Assembly: GCA_050115015.1 (NCBI GenBank)
Contig: JASFRI010000120.1
Span: forward strand, 1-10,880
Source of the DNA: JASFRI01 sp050115015
GTDB lineage: Bacteria > Acidobacteriota > Polarisedimenticolia > CBDVAL01
Direction: 5' to 3'
Length of the DNA stretch: 10,880 nucleotides
The notes beneath the pieces are model-generated. The model was not told where the DNA came from and did not search any database. It was given only the letters and a program-made list of their open reading frames with translations. The translations under genes were made by a program, and so were the position numbers. The first letter of the stretch is position 1. The number at the start of each line of letters is the position of its first letter. This document shows, in pieces, positions 1-6,214 of this stretch.

Positions 1-74
1 GCGTCGTCGCGGCGCCTCGCAGCCGGCACCACGGCGCTCGCAACGCGGGGGCGCGGAGTTCTTCAGCAGCCTGC
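1..74. other. left flank, no supported gene
   Basis: This short GC-rich stretch lies to the left of the insertion sequence. Before the IS inserted, it would have followed directly on the stop codon of the minus-strand membrane-protein gene at 1268-2359. I see no start codon with a ribosome site and no convincing open frame, and the segment is too short to judge. Bases 57-74 (GAGTTCTTCAGCAGCCTG) contain the small inverted repeat CAGCAGCCTGCTA-like sequence running into the IS junction; its meaning is unclear. Confidence 0.4.
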
Positions 75-76
75 TA
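75..76. repeat. TA target-site duplication, left copy
   Basis: TA immediately precedes the left IS end (GTGTCCCGTAAC). Its partner is the TA at 1269-1270. Removing the element and one TA reconstructs the empty site cagcctgc-TA-gtgggtgacg. Confidence 0.85.
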
Positions 77-88
77 GTGTCCCGTAAC
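77..88 (+). repeat. IS630 terminal inverted repeat, left
   Basis: The left end reads GTGTCCCGTAAC. The right end, read on the opposite strand, is GTGTCCTGTAAC, so the two differ at one position of 12. AATAA follows at bases 25-29 of both ends. The likely role is transposase binding and cleavage. Confidence 0.88.
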
Positions 89-98
89 CGTGGTTCGT

Positions 99-1199
99 TT
101 AATAAGTAGTGGCGTTGTGTACGTCATGAGTTCGCTGGGCGAAGCGAGCGATGTTCGCGAGGATCTCGTCGGCGGTTTTCGTCCAGACGAAAGGTCGCGG
201 GTCCTCGTTCTTGAGATCGAGGAACGTGTGGATGTCCTTGTCGAGTTGTCGGACGCTCTGATGGCTTGCCCGCCGGAGTTGTTTCTCGGTCAGCTCGGCG
301 AAGAACCGCTCCACCTGGTTGATCCAGGAGCTGTAGGTCGGTGTGAAGTGGAGGTGGAATCGGGTTCTCTTCGCCAGCCACTTCCGGATGGCCGGTGTCT
401 TGTGCGTCGCGAGATTATCGAGGATCAAGTGGACCTCGAGCTCCGGCGGCACGCTGGCGTCGATGGTATCGAGGAACTTCCGGAACTCGATCGAGCGATG
501 CCGCCGGTGCGTCTTACCGAGGACCTCTCCCGTCTTCACGTTGAGAGCCGCGAACAACGAAAGCGTACCGTGCCGCCGGTAGTCGTGCGTTCTTCGTTCG
601 ATCTGCCCGGGTCGCATCGGGAGCAGGGGCTGGGTTCGCTCCAGTGCCTGGATCTGTGATTTCTCGTCGACACAGAAAACCACCGCATGCTCGGGAGGGT
701 TGAAGTACAAGCCGACGATGTCGCGTACTTTCTCGATGAACAACGGGTCCGGTGATAGCTTGAAGGTTTCGCTACGATGCGGTTGAAGAGAAAAAGCACG
801 CCAGATCCGGCGAATCGTCATGTGACTCAGGCCGGTTGCTTTGGCCATACTGCGGGTGCTCCAATGCGTCGCGCCTCGCGGGGTCGTTTCCAAGGTACGG
901 ACCACCACGTCTTCAATCTGTTCATCGCTGATCTGCCGTGGGGCCCCGGGACGGGGTTCGTCCAGCAGCCCGGCGGTCCGCTCCCGGATGAAACGAGCAC
1001 GCCATTTGCCGACGGTTTGCACCGTCAGGCGCATCTTGTGCGCCACCGTCTTGTTGTCGAGCCCACGTGCGCACGTCAGCACGATGCGGGCGCGACGCGC
1101 CAGCTGGGGATTCGTCCGCGATCTTCGCGCCAGGGAGTTCAGCTCCTTCTCCTCGTCGGCGCTCAACACCAACACCGCTTTCGGTCGACCTGTTGCCAT
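99..1199 (-). CDS. IS630-family transposase (DDE)
   Basis: This 366-residue protein should catalyse cut-and-paste movement of the surrounding element into TA sites. The N-terminal half holds two helix-turn-helix DNA-binding regions: about residues 30-75, ending in the IS630-typical segment GLLDEPRPGAPRQI (77-90), and a winged helix at about 90-140. The RNase H-like catalytic core follows. The DDE triad is visible as Asp178 (in FCVDEKSQ), Asp261 (in LILDNLATHK) and Glu297 (in SWINQVERFF), with 35 residues between the last two, close to the family spacing. Length is normal for a single-frame IS630 transposase and there is no frameshift. The ATG at 1197-1199 is chosen because GGAGGTGA, a perfect 8-base anti-16S match, lies just upstream, although a hairpin may occlude it. 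The TAA stop lies 22 bases inside the left IS end. Confidence 0.95.
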   Translation of the reverse strand: MATGRPKAVLVLSADEEKELNSLARRSRTNPQLARRARIVLTCARGLDNKTVAHKMRLTVQTVGKWRARFIRERTAGLLDEPRPGAPRQISDEQIEDVVVRTLETTPRGATHWSTRSMAKATGLSHMTIRRIWRAFSLQPHRSETFKLSPDPLFIEKVRDIVGLYFNPPEHAVVFCVDEKSQIQALERTQPLLPMRPGQIERRTHDYRRHGTLSLFAALNVKTGEVLGKTHRRHRSIEFRKFLDTIDASVPPELEVHLILDNLATHKTPAIRKWLAKRTRFHLHFTPTYSSWINQVERFFAELTEKQLRRASHQSVRQLDKDIHTFLDLKNEDPRPFVWTKTADEILANIARFAQRTHDVHNATTY

Positions 1200-1201
1200 G
1201 T

Positions 1202-1217
1202 CTCACCTCCCGGTGAG
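1202..1217 (-). promoter_or_regulatory. hairpin covering the transposase ribosome-binding site
   Basis: On the minus strand the sequence reads CTCACC-GGGA-GGTGAG, a perfect 6-bp stem with a 4-base loop, ending two bases before the ATG of the transposase. The strong Shine-Dalgarno GGAGGTGA lies in the loop and 3' arm, so the upstream CTCACC mimics the anti-Shine-Dalgarno and would mask it in mRNA that includes both arms. Known IS elements such as IS10 and IS50 use mRNA structure to damp transposase synthesis. That this hairpin does the same is my inference. Confidence 0.5.
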
Positions 1218-1256
1218 TGGAACAGATCCTACCGGAACTTTATTCCAGTTATTTCT

Positions 1257-1268
1257 GTTACAGGACAC
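1257..1268 (-). repeat. IS630 terminal inverted repeat, right
   Basis: GTTACAGGACAC on the plus strand is the inverted partner of the left end at 77-88, matching at 11 of 12 positions. It abuts the TA duplication at 1269-1270. Its last base (C1268, G on the minus strand) also serves as the third base of the neighbouring gene's stop codon. Confidence 0.88.
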
Positions 1269-2359
1269 TAGTGGGTGACGTCGCCGGGCAACAGCACCTT
1301 CCCGTCGGCCCGATCCTGCAGGAGCCGGGTCAACGGCTCGAGCGCCCCCTCGATCCGGAAGTGGATGCGGATCCACTCCCCCTCGGTCGCCGCATCCGCC
1401 CGCAGGTCCAGCCGCTCGAAGGCCAGCCCCTCCCGGAAGCGTCGCAGCGCCTCCTCCCGGTATCCCTCGGCCCACGCGGGATCGGGGCAGCGGAGCGAGA
1501 GGACACCCTCGAACTTCTGGTCCCCCTGCAGTCCGCCCGCCAGGGTCAGGCCGGTGAGCTCGTCGGCGGTCCCCTTCAGCGCGGCAGGATCGTCGGGAGG
1601 CAGCGACAGGCGGCTCCAGACGTCGTAGATCTCGCCGGAGTCGTTCGTCAGCACGGCGCGCAGCGCCCGGTCCGGCGGCAGGAGGGCGAACAGCTGGTCG
1701 ACGGCGCCCGGGGGGCGTGCCTCCGGGGCACGGGGCTGGAGCCGCTCCACCGCGTCCCGGGCGGTGTCGAGATCGTACGTGAAGAAGATGTCGTTGCCGC
1801 GCAGGAAGAACGTGACGCCTTCCGGGTCGCCCTGGGCGTGGAAGAGCACCTCGTCCTGGTAGCGGATCTTCGTGAGGTCCTGGTCCGCGCCGCCGACCAC
1901 GAGACCCAGGACCCAGTCTCCCAGCACCATCATGTTGCCCAGCTTCTCGATGCTCACCGACAGGAGATGATGGCGGCGATCCGGCGTCTCGCCGCGGGTC
2001 AGCGTCCAGGCCGCCACGAAGGGGAAGATCTCGCGGAACTTGCGGCGATCCCGCTCGCGCTGCCACTGCCCGAGCATGGCCAGCGGCCCCGAGCCGATCC
2101 GGTCCATCGCCTCGCTCTGGTTGCGCTCGATCTCGTCGAGCAGCTCGTTCACGAACTGCTCCGTGCCGGGGTCCTCGAGCCGCAACGTCCACTCGGCGTA
2201 GCCGACGGTGTCATCGCCGATGAGCCTGCCGGGCTCCAGGAGCTCGCCCGGCTGCCGCACCCAGACGAAGAAGCCGACGACGGCGGCGAGGAACAGCACG
2301 ATCAGCCCACCGCAGCCGATGGAGACGCCGATGAGGACCTTCTTCGTTCTGGGTTCCAT
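1268..2359 (-). CDS. single-pass membrane protein of unknown function
   Basis: This 363-residue protein belongs to no family I can name. After a short basic start (MEPRTKK) comes one strongly hydrophobic segment at about residues 8-34, read as a signal anchor. The remaining ~325 residues are hydrophilic, rich in Asp, Glu and Arg, without cysteine pairs or obvious catalytic motifs, and would lie outside the cytoplasmic membrane. The body reads as mixed alpha/beta, with helical stretches around residues 65-110 and 290-315. The ATG at 2357-2359 follows GGAGGAG at good spacing. It begins 12 bases after the dnaJ-type gene stops, so the two are surely co-transcribed. Its stop codon TAG was the insertion target of the IS630 element: TA is the duplicated target and the final G now comes from the IS end, so the protein is unchanged. 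Cysteine 16 follows SIG, which is a poor lipobox. Confidence 0.75.
   Translation of the reverse strand: MEPRTKKVLIGVSIGCGGLIVLFLAAVVGFFVWVRQPGELLEPGRLIGDDTVGYAEWTLRLEDPGTEQFVNELLDEIERNQSEAMDRIGSGPLAMLGQWQRERDRRKFREIFPFVAAWTLTRGETPDRRHHLLSVSIEKLGNMMVLGDWVLGLVVGGADQDLTKIRYQDEVLFHAQGDPEGVTFFLRGNDIFFTYDLDTARDAVERLQPRAPEARPPGAVDQLFALLPPDRALRAVLTNDSGEIYDVWSRLSLPPDDPAALKGTADELTGLTLAGGLQGDQKFEGVLSLRCPDPAWAEGYREEALRRFREGLAFERLDLRADAATEGEWIRIHFRIEGALEPLTRLLQDRADGKVLLPGDVTH
1269..1270. repeat. TA target-site duplication, right copy
   Basis: This is the right-hand copy of the TA duplication. It supplies the first two bases of the TAG stop codon of the minus-strand gene that ends here. Confidence 0.85.
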
Positions 2360-2371
2360 GCGCTCCTCCGT

Positions 2372-3262
2372 TCAACGGCGGCCGCGCAGATCCGGTTGCG
2401 GATTCCGCTCGGCGAACCGTCGCAGCAGCTCCCGGGATTCCTCGTCGAGATCGCCGGGGGGCACGATGGCCACGTCCACGTAGAGATCCCCTGCCGTGGG
2501 CGATCCGGGCCGCGGCGCCCCCTTGCCGCGCAGCCGGAAGCGCTGTCCGCTGCGGGTTCCCGCGGGCACGGTCATCGTGGCGGTTCCGTCGAGGGTCGGG
2601 ACCTGGACTCGCGCGCCGAGGGCGGCCTCGGTCAGGGTGAGCGGTACCTGGACCAGGAGGTGATCCCCCTCCCGCCGGAACGTCGGATGCGCCCGGATGG
2701 CGATCCGCACGTAGAGGTCCCCGGCGGGCCCCCTCCCGGCTCCGGGTTGCCCCTTGCCGGGGATCCGGACCCGGGAGCCCTCCTGCACCCCCGCGGGGAT
2801 GCGGACCTTGATCGACTCCTGCCGCCCCCCTCGGTTGAGACTGAGGGGCAGGGTGACCCCGCGGACCGCGTCCTCGAAGTCGATGGTGAGTGCCGCCTCG
2901 GAGTCCCCACCCCGCCGGGCGCCCCCCCCCCGCGGCCCTCCGAACAGATCCGCGAACAGGGAGCCCAGGTCCACGCCGGCTCCCTCGAAGCCCCCCGCAC
3001 GGGCGCGGCGGAAGATCTCCGACGGATCGAAGCCAAGGTCGAATCCCTCGGGACCGCGCTGATCGTACTCGGCGCGCTTCTGCGGCGTCCCCAGGACCGC
3101 GTAGGCCTCCGCCACCTCCTTGAACCGGTCCTCGGCGGCCTTGTCGCCGGGGTTCCGGTCGGGGTGGTACTTGCGGGCGAGCTTCTTGTAGGCCTGCCGG
3201 ATGGCGGATTCGTCCGCGTCCTTCGGCACTCCGAGGATCTCGTAGTAGTCCTTGCGTGCCAT
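2372..3262 (-). CDS. DnaJ/CbpA-type Hsp40 co-chaperone without zinc finger
   Basis: This 296-residue J-domain protein should stimulate the ATPase of a DnaK-type Hsp70 in the cytoplasm and deliver substrates to it. Residues 1-70 form the J domain, with the essential HPD triad at 33-35 (KYHPDRNP) and the downstream EAYAVLGTPQKRAEYDQ segment. A glycine-rich linker with several phenylalanines spans roughly 70-120. Residues ~122-290 are the two beta-barrel C-terminal domains that bind peptide (DFEDAVRG, IRIPAGV-like and GDLYV repeats). The CXXCXGXG zinc-finger repeats of classical DnaJ are absent, making it a type II (class B/CbpA-like) protein of typical length. The ATG at 3260-3262 has a moderate GAGGGG ribosome site. 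It is the first gene of a two-gene operon with the membrane protein downstream. The linker codons include a run of ten G. Confidence 0.93.
   Translation of the reverse strand: MARKDYYEILGVPKDADESAIRQAYKKLARKYHPDRNPGDKAAEDRFKEVAEAYAVLGTPQKRAEYDQRGPEGFDLGFDPSEIFRRARAGGFEGAGVDLGSLFADLFGGPRGGGARRGGDSEAALTIDFEDAVRGVTLPLSLNRGGRQESIKVRIPAGVQEGSRVRIPGKGQPGAGRGPAGDLYVRIAIRAHPTFRREGDHLLVQVPLTLTEAALGARVQVPTLDGTATMTVPAGTRSGQRFRLRGKGAPRPGSPTAGDLYVDVAIVPPGDLDEESRELLRRFAERNPQPDLRGRR
2922..2931. repeat. 10-base C/G homopolymer inside the dnaJ-type gene
   Basis: There are ten consecutive C on the plus strand, read as ten G on the coding strand. They encode the glycines of RGGGARRGG in the flexible linker between J domain and substrate-binding domains. 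The frame is intact as given. Tracts of this length are prone to slippage in replication and to miscounting in sequencing. Confidence 0.85.
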
Positions 3263-3275
3263 GCTGCCCCTCTAC

Positions 3276-3295
3276 GGGACCGCGCCGGCGGTCCC
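3276..3295 (-). promoter_or_regulatory. perfect GC hairpin in the dnaJ-operon leader
   Basis: GGGACCGC-GCCG-GCGGTCCC is a perfect 8-bp stem with a 4-base loop. It lies in the presumed 5' leader of the minus-strand dnaJ-type transcript, just upstream of its GAGGGG ribosome site and 13 bases before the ATG. It is not the CIRCE operator (TTAGCACTC inverted repeat). It could be a leader structure affecting translation or mRNA stability, or an operator; no function can be read from the sequence alone. Confidence 0.45.
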
Positions 3296-3309
3296 GGCCT
3301 CGCCCCTGC

Positions 3310-3338
3310 ATTATTCACGAGCGTTCGCGGCGGGTCCA
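3310..3338 (-). promoter_or_regulatory. candidate sigma70-type promoter of the dnaJ operon
   Basis: On the minus strand, TGGACC (plus positions 3333-3338, 4 of 6 to TTGACA) is followed after 17 bases by AATAAT (plus positions 3310-3315, 5 of 6 to TATAAT). Transcription would begin near 3303, giving a leader of about 40 bases that contains the hairpin at 3276-3295. This is one of the few A/T-rich spots between the divergent genes. Confidence 0.45.
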
Positions 3339-3347
3339 TCCCGGCCG

Positions 3348-3383
3348 TCGACACTTCCGCGAGCGCTCCCGATATGGCAGAAT
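3348..3383 (+). promoter_or_regulatory. candidate promoter of the GcvT-FAD operon (shared element, copy 1)
   Basis: TCGACA at 3348-3353 (5 of 6 to a -35 hexamer) and TATGGCAGAAT at 3373-3383 are separated by 19 bases, ending 39 bases before the chosen ATG. The same CGACA-N19-TATGGCAGAAT arrangement occurs at 7826-7860 before the transporter pair. Which six bases act as the -10 (TATGGC, or CAGAAT with a -35 at TTCCGC) cannot be settled by eye. It is back-to-back with the divergent dnaJ promoter. Confidence 0.5.
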
Positions 3384-3422
3384 CGGGCCGCTGGCGCATT
3401 CATGCCGTGGAGCCGGATTCCG

Positions 3423-4613
3423 ATGCCTCGACCGAGCCCGTTCCATACCCGCACGTCGGAGCTCTGCACCAGCCTCTTCTGGAAGGACTGGGCGGGCCAC
3501 CATGCCGTGCGATCGTACGACACCCATCTCGACCGCGAGTACTATGCCATCCGGCATGCCGCGGGCCTGCTGGACGTCTCCCCCCTCTACAAGTACGAGG
3601 TCAGCGGCCCCGATGCGGCCGCCTTCCTGGCCGCGCTGACGGTGCGGGACATCCGGCGGCTCAAGCCCGGGCGCGTCACCTATCTCTGCTGGTGCGACGA
3701 CGAGGGCAAGGTCGTGGACGACGGCACGATCTCCCATCTGGAGCCCGGCCGTTTCCGCGTCACCGCGGCCGAGCCCGCGGGGGCCTGGATGCAGCGGCAT
3801 GCCGGTCCGTTCCAGGTGCGGATCGAGGACAGCACGGATCGGCTCGGCGCCCTCGCCCTGCAGGGTCCGCGATCCCGGGCCATCCTGCAGGCCTGCGTCG
3901 ACGAGAACCTGGACGATCTGCGGTTCTTCCGGGTGATCCGCACACGTCTCGGGGAGACCGGGGTGTGGATCTCGCGCACCGGCTACACCGGCGACCTCGG
4001 CTACGAGGTCTGGGTGGAGCGGCCGGAGGCCCTCCGGGTCTACGACGTCGTCACCGAGGCGGGGAGGGACCACCGCATGCTTCCGGCGGGCCTTGATGCC
4101 CTGGACGTCACGCGGGTCGAGGCCGGCTTCCTGATGAACGGTGTGGACTATTTCAGCGCCCACCATTGCCTGATCGACTCCCGCAAGTCGAGCCCCTACG
4201 AGCTGGGGCTGGGCTGGACCGTGCAGCTGGATCGCGAGCCGTTCCTGGGCCAATCGGCGCTGCGGGCGGAGCGGGAGCGCGGCTCCCGGTGGGCCTTCGT
4301 CGGGCTGGTCTACGACTGGGACGAGCTGGAGGCGCAGTTCGCCGAGGTGGACCTGCCGCCGCAGCTCCCGTACGGGGCCTGGAGGACACCGCTGCCGGTG
4401 TACGAAGCGGGCGGGGCCCAGGTGGGACAGGCGACGAGCGGCGCATGGTCGCCGACGCTCAAGAAGAACCTGGCGCTGGCGAGCCTCCACGCCGAGCACG
4501 CCGCCGTCGGGACGCGCCTGGAGATCGAGAACACCGTGGAGTTCCGCCGCCTGCGGGTCGGGGTGACGGTCACGAAGACCCCCTTCTTCGATCCCGAGCG
4601 GAAGCGCGCATGA
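3423..4613 (+). CDS. GcvT-fold aminomethyltransferase-like protein
   Basis: This 396-residue protein has the full glycine-cleavage T-protein fold, which in characterised members transfers a one-carbon unit from a methylamine-type substrate to tetrahydrofolate. Family landmarks appear in order: the N-terminal GLLDVSPLYKYEVSGPDAAAFL segment (48-69), the folate-site acidic motif DDEGKVVDDG (92-101, with the paired Asp99/Asp100), LALQGPRSRAIL, RTGYTGDLGYEVWV, GLDALDVTRVEAGFL, ELGLGWTVQLD and the C-terminal TSGAWSPTLKKNLALASL. Length is normal. DVSP replaces the usual DVSH, and the gene sits with flavoproteins rather than gcvH/gcvP, so it is probably not the true glycine-cleavage enzyme but a relative such as a demethylase. 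The ATG at 3423 follows GGAG at 3409-3412; an in-frame ATG at 3402 is an alternative. It ends in ATGA overlap with the next gene. Confidence 0.88.
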   Translation: MPRPSPFHTRTSELCTSLFWKDWAGHHAVRSYDTHLDREYYAIRHAAGLLDVSPLYKYEVSGPDAAAFLAALTVRDIRRLKPGRVTYLCWCDDEGKVVDDGTISHLEPGRFRVTAAEPAGAWMQRHAGPFQVRIEDSTDRLGALALQGPRSRAILQACVDENLDDLRFFRVIRTRLGETGVWISRTGYTGDLGYEVWVERPEALRVYDVVTEAGRDHRMLPAGLDALDVTRVEAGFLMNGVDYFSAHHCLIDSRKSSPYELGLGWTVQLDREPFLGQSALRAERERGSRWAFVGLVYDWDELEAQFAEVDLPPQLPYGAWRTPLPVYEAGGAQVGQATSGAWSPTLKKNLALASLHAEHAAVGTRLEIENTVEFRRLRVGVTVTKTPFFDPERKRA

Positions 4614-6214
4614 GCGGGAAGCCGGCGCGGTCCTCCTATGACGCGGTCGTCATCGGCGGCGGCCACAACGGCCTGGTGTGCGCCGCATACCTGGCCCGGG
4701 CCGGGCGGAAGGTGCTGGTGCTGGAGCGCCGCCACGTGCTCGGCGGCGCGGCGGTCAGCGAGCAGGTGTTTCCCGGCTTCACCTATTCCGTCTGCTCCTA
4801 CGTCGTGAGCCTCTTCCGGCCCCACATCATCCGGGAGCTCGATCTACCCCGGCACGGCCTGGAGCTGCTGCCGCTGGAATACTCGTTCACGCCCCTTCCC
4901 GACGGCCGGTCGCTCACCCGCGGGCCGGACGGGGAGGAGAACCGCAGGGAGATCGCGAAGTTCAGCGCCAGGGATGCCGAGGTTTACCCCGAGTTCGGCC
5001 TTGCGATGACGCGTCTGGCCCGGTTCTCGAAACAGATCATCGACCAGCCGGCGCCGGATCCCGCCTCGATGCGGCCCCGGGAGGTCGCCAGGCTCCTGCG
5101 GCTGGGGCGCGCGCTGCAGGGCTTCGACGACGACATGCGCTATCTGAACCTCAAGCTGTTGACGATGAGCGCGGTGGACTTCCTGGAGCAGTGGTTCGAG
5201 AGCGAGGCGCTCAAGTCCCCCATGTCCGTGAGCGGGATCATCGGCACGTTCCTCGGGGTGCGCTCGCCGGGAACGGCGTACGTCCTGCTCCACCACTACA
5301 TGGGCGAGATCGACGGCGCGTTCCGGTCCTGGGGGTTCGCGAAGGGGGGGACGGGCGGCGTCAGCCTGGCCATCGCTTCGGCGGCCCGGGAGCTGGGGGC
5401 GGAGATCGTCACGGAGGCTCCCGTATCCCGGGTGCTGGTGGAGGGCGGCCGGGCGCGGGGCGTCGTGCTGGGGAACGGCGACGAGATCCGCGCCAGGGCG
5501 GTCGTGTCCGGCGTGGATCCCCGGCTGACGTTCCTCGGGCTGGTCGGGGAGCAGCACCTGCCGCCGGAGTTCGTCACCCAGATGCGGCGCTACAAGATGC
5601 GGGGCAGCTCGGGGAAGGTGAACCTCGCGGTCGACCGGCTGCCGGAGTTCACCTGCCGGCCCGGGGACGGGCCCTGGCTCCGGGGGGACATCGCCATCGC
5701 GCCGAGCCTGGACTACCTGGAGCGGGCGTACGACCAGGCGAAGTACGGCGACTTCTCCGAGCGACCCTACCTGAACGTGGTGATCCCGTCGCTCGTGGAT
5801 CCGAGCGTCGCCCCGCCCGGAAAGCACGTCGTCTCCTGCTTCGTCCAGTACGCACCCTACGAGATCAAGGAGGGTCCCGAGCGCTGGCCCGAGCGGCGGG
5901 AGGCGTTCGGGGACGCGGTGGTGGACACCCTCGCGGCGTACGCTCCGGGCCTGAAGGAGTCGATCCTCCACCGGCAGGTCCTGACCCCCTGGGATCTCGA
6001 GCAGGAGTTCGGCCTCAGCGAGGGGAACATCTTCCACGGTGAGCTCAGCCTGGATCAGCTGCTTTTCCTGCGTCCCGCCGCCGGCTGGTCACGCTACCGG
6101 ACCCCGGTGCGGGGCCTCTGGCTGGGGGCCTCCGGAGCACACCCGGGTGGCGGCATCATGGGCGCTCCGGGGGAGCTGGCAGCCAAGGCGCTGCTGTGGT
6201 CGGGGGAACTGTGA
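4610..6214 (+). CDS. FAD-dependent oxidoreductase, phytoene desaturase/PYROXD2 type (first of two)
   Basis: This 534-residue flavoprotein belongs to the CrtI/amine-oxidase-like superfamily (PYROXD2 subgroup by appearance). The N-terminal Rossmann fold is clear: VVIGGGHNG with the glycine-rich loop at 16-21, ending in the ribose-binding acid Glu39 (VLVLERR), then the GGAAVSE motif. The C-terminal FAD motif is textbook: GNIFHGELSLDQL, followed by RGLWLGASGAHPGGGIMGAPG. The protein is presumably cytosolic, with no signal peptide or membrane segment. It likely oxidises or desaturates a small substrate; carotenoid work is unlikely, since no crtB-like gene is near. The ATG at 4610-4612 overlaps the GcvT stop as ATGA, so translation is coupled, and its own stop overlaps the next start as GTGA. 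Confidence 0.88.
   Translation: MSGKPARSSYDAVVIGGGHNGLVCAAYLARAGRKVLVLERRHVLGGAAVSEQVFPGFTYSVCSYVVSLFRPHIIRELDLPRHGLELLPLEYSFTPLPDGRSLTRGPDGEENRREIAKFSARDAEVYPEFGLAMTRLARFSKQIIDQPAPDPASMRPREVARLLRLGRALQGFDDDMRYLNLKLLTMSAVDFLEQWFESEALKSPMSVSGIIGTFLGVRSPGTAYVLLHHYMGEIDGAFRSWGFAKGGTGGVSLAIASAARELGAEIVTEAPVSRVLVEGGRARGVVLGNGDEIRARAVVSGVDPRLTFLGLVGEQHLPPEFVTQMRRYKMRGSSGKVNLAVDRLPEFTCRPGDGPWLRGDIAIAPSLDYLERAYDQAKYGDFSERPYLNVVIPSLVDPSVAPPGKHVVSCFVQYAPYEIKEGPERWPERREAFGDAVVDTLAAYAPGLKESILHRQVLTPWDLEQEFGLSEGNIFHGELSLDQLLFLRPAAGWSRYRTPVRGLWLGASGAHPGGGIMGAPGELAAKALLWSGEL

Larger units (their letters stand above)
77..1268 (-). mobile_element. complete IS630-family insertion sequence, 1192 bp
   Basis: The element runs from GTGTCC at 77 to GGACAC at 1268. 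It is bounded on both sides by the dinucleotide TA (75-76 and 1269-1270), the target duplication expected of the IS630/Tc1/mariner group, within a CTAG context. One intact transposase gene on the minus strand fills nearly all of it. The first 12 bases of the two ends match at 11 positions as an inverted repeat, and AATAA recurs at the same offset (bases 25-29) inside each end. The base composition is visibly less GC-rich than the neighbouring genes, which points to recent acquisition. With ends, duplication and reading frame all intact, the element looks potentially active. Confidence 0.93.

Noticed and set aside
2312..2315. Possible lipoprotein cysteine (SIGC) in the membrane protein
   Set aside because: The -3 residue is serine rather than leucine-type, and a long hydrophobic stretch continues after the cysteine, which fits a transmembrane anchor.
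3252..3422. Upstream extension of the GcvT frame to a GTG at 3252
   Set aside because: It would overlap the start of the divergent dnaJ-type gene and both promoter candidates. The residues encoded resemble nothing in the family, and the ATG at 3423 begins family-like sequence.
1217..4096. Very long plus-strand open frame (959 codons)
   Set aside because: It runs antisense through the membrane-protein and dnaJ-type genes and out of frame into the GcvT gene. The translation is low-complexity Pro/Arg/Gly-rich without domains, typical of open antisense frames in high-GC DNA.
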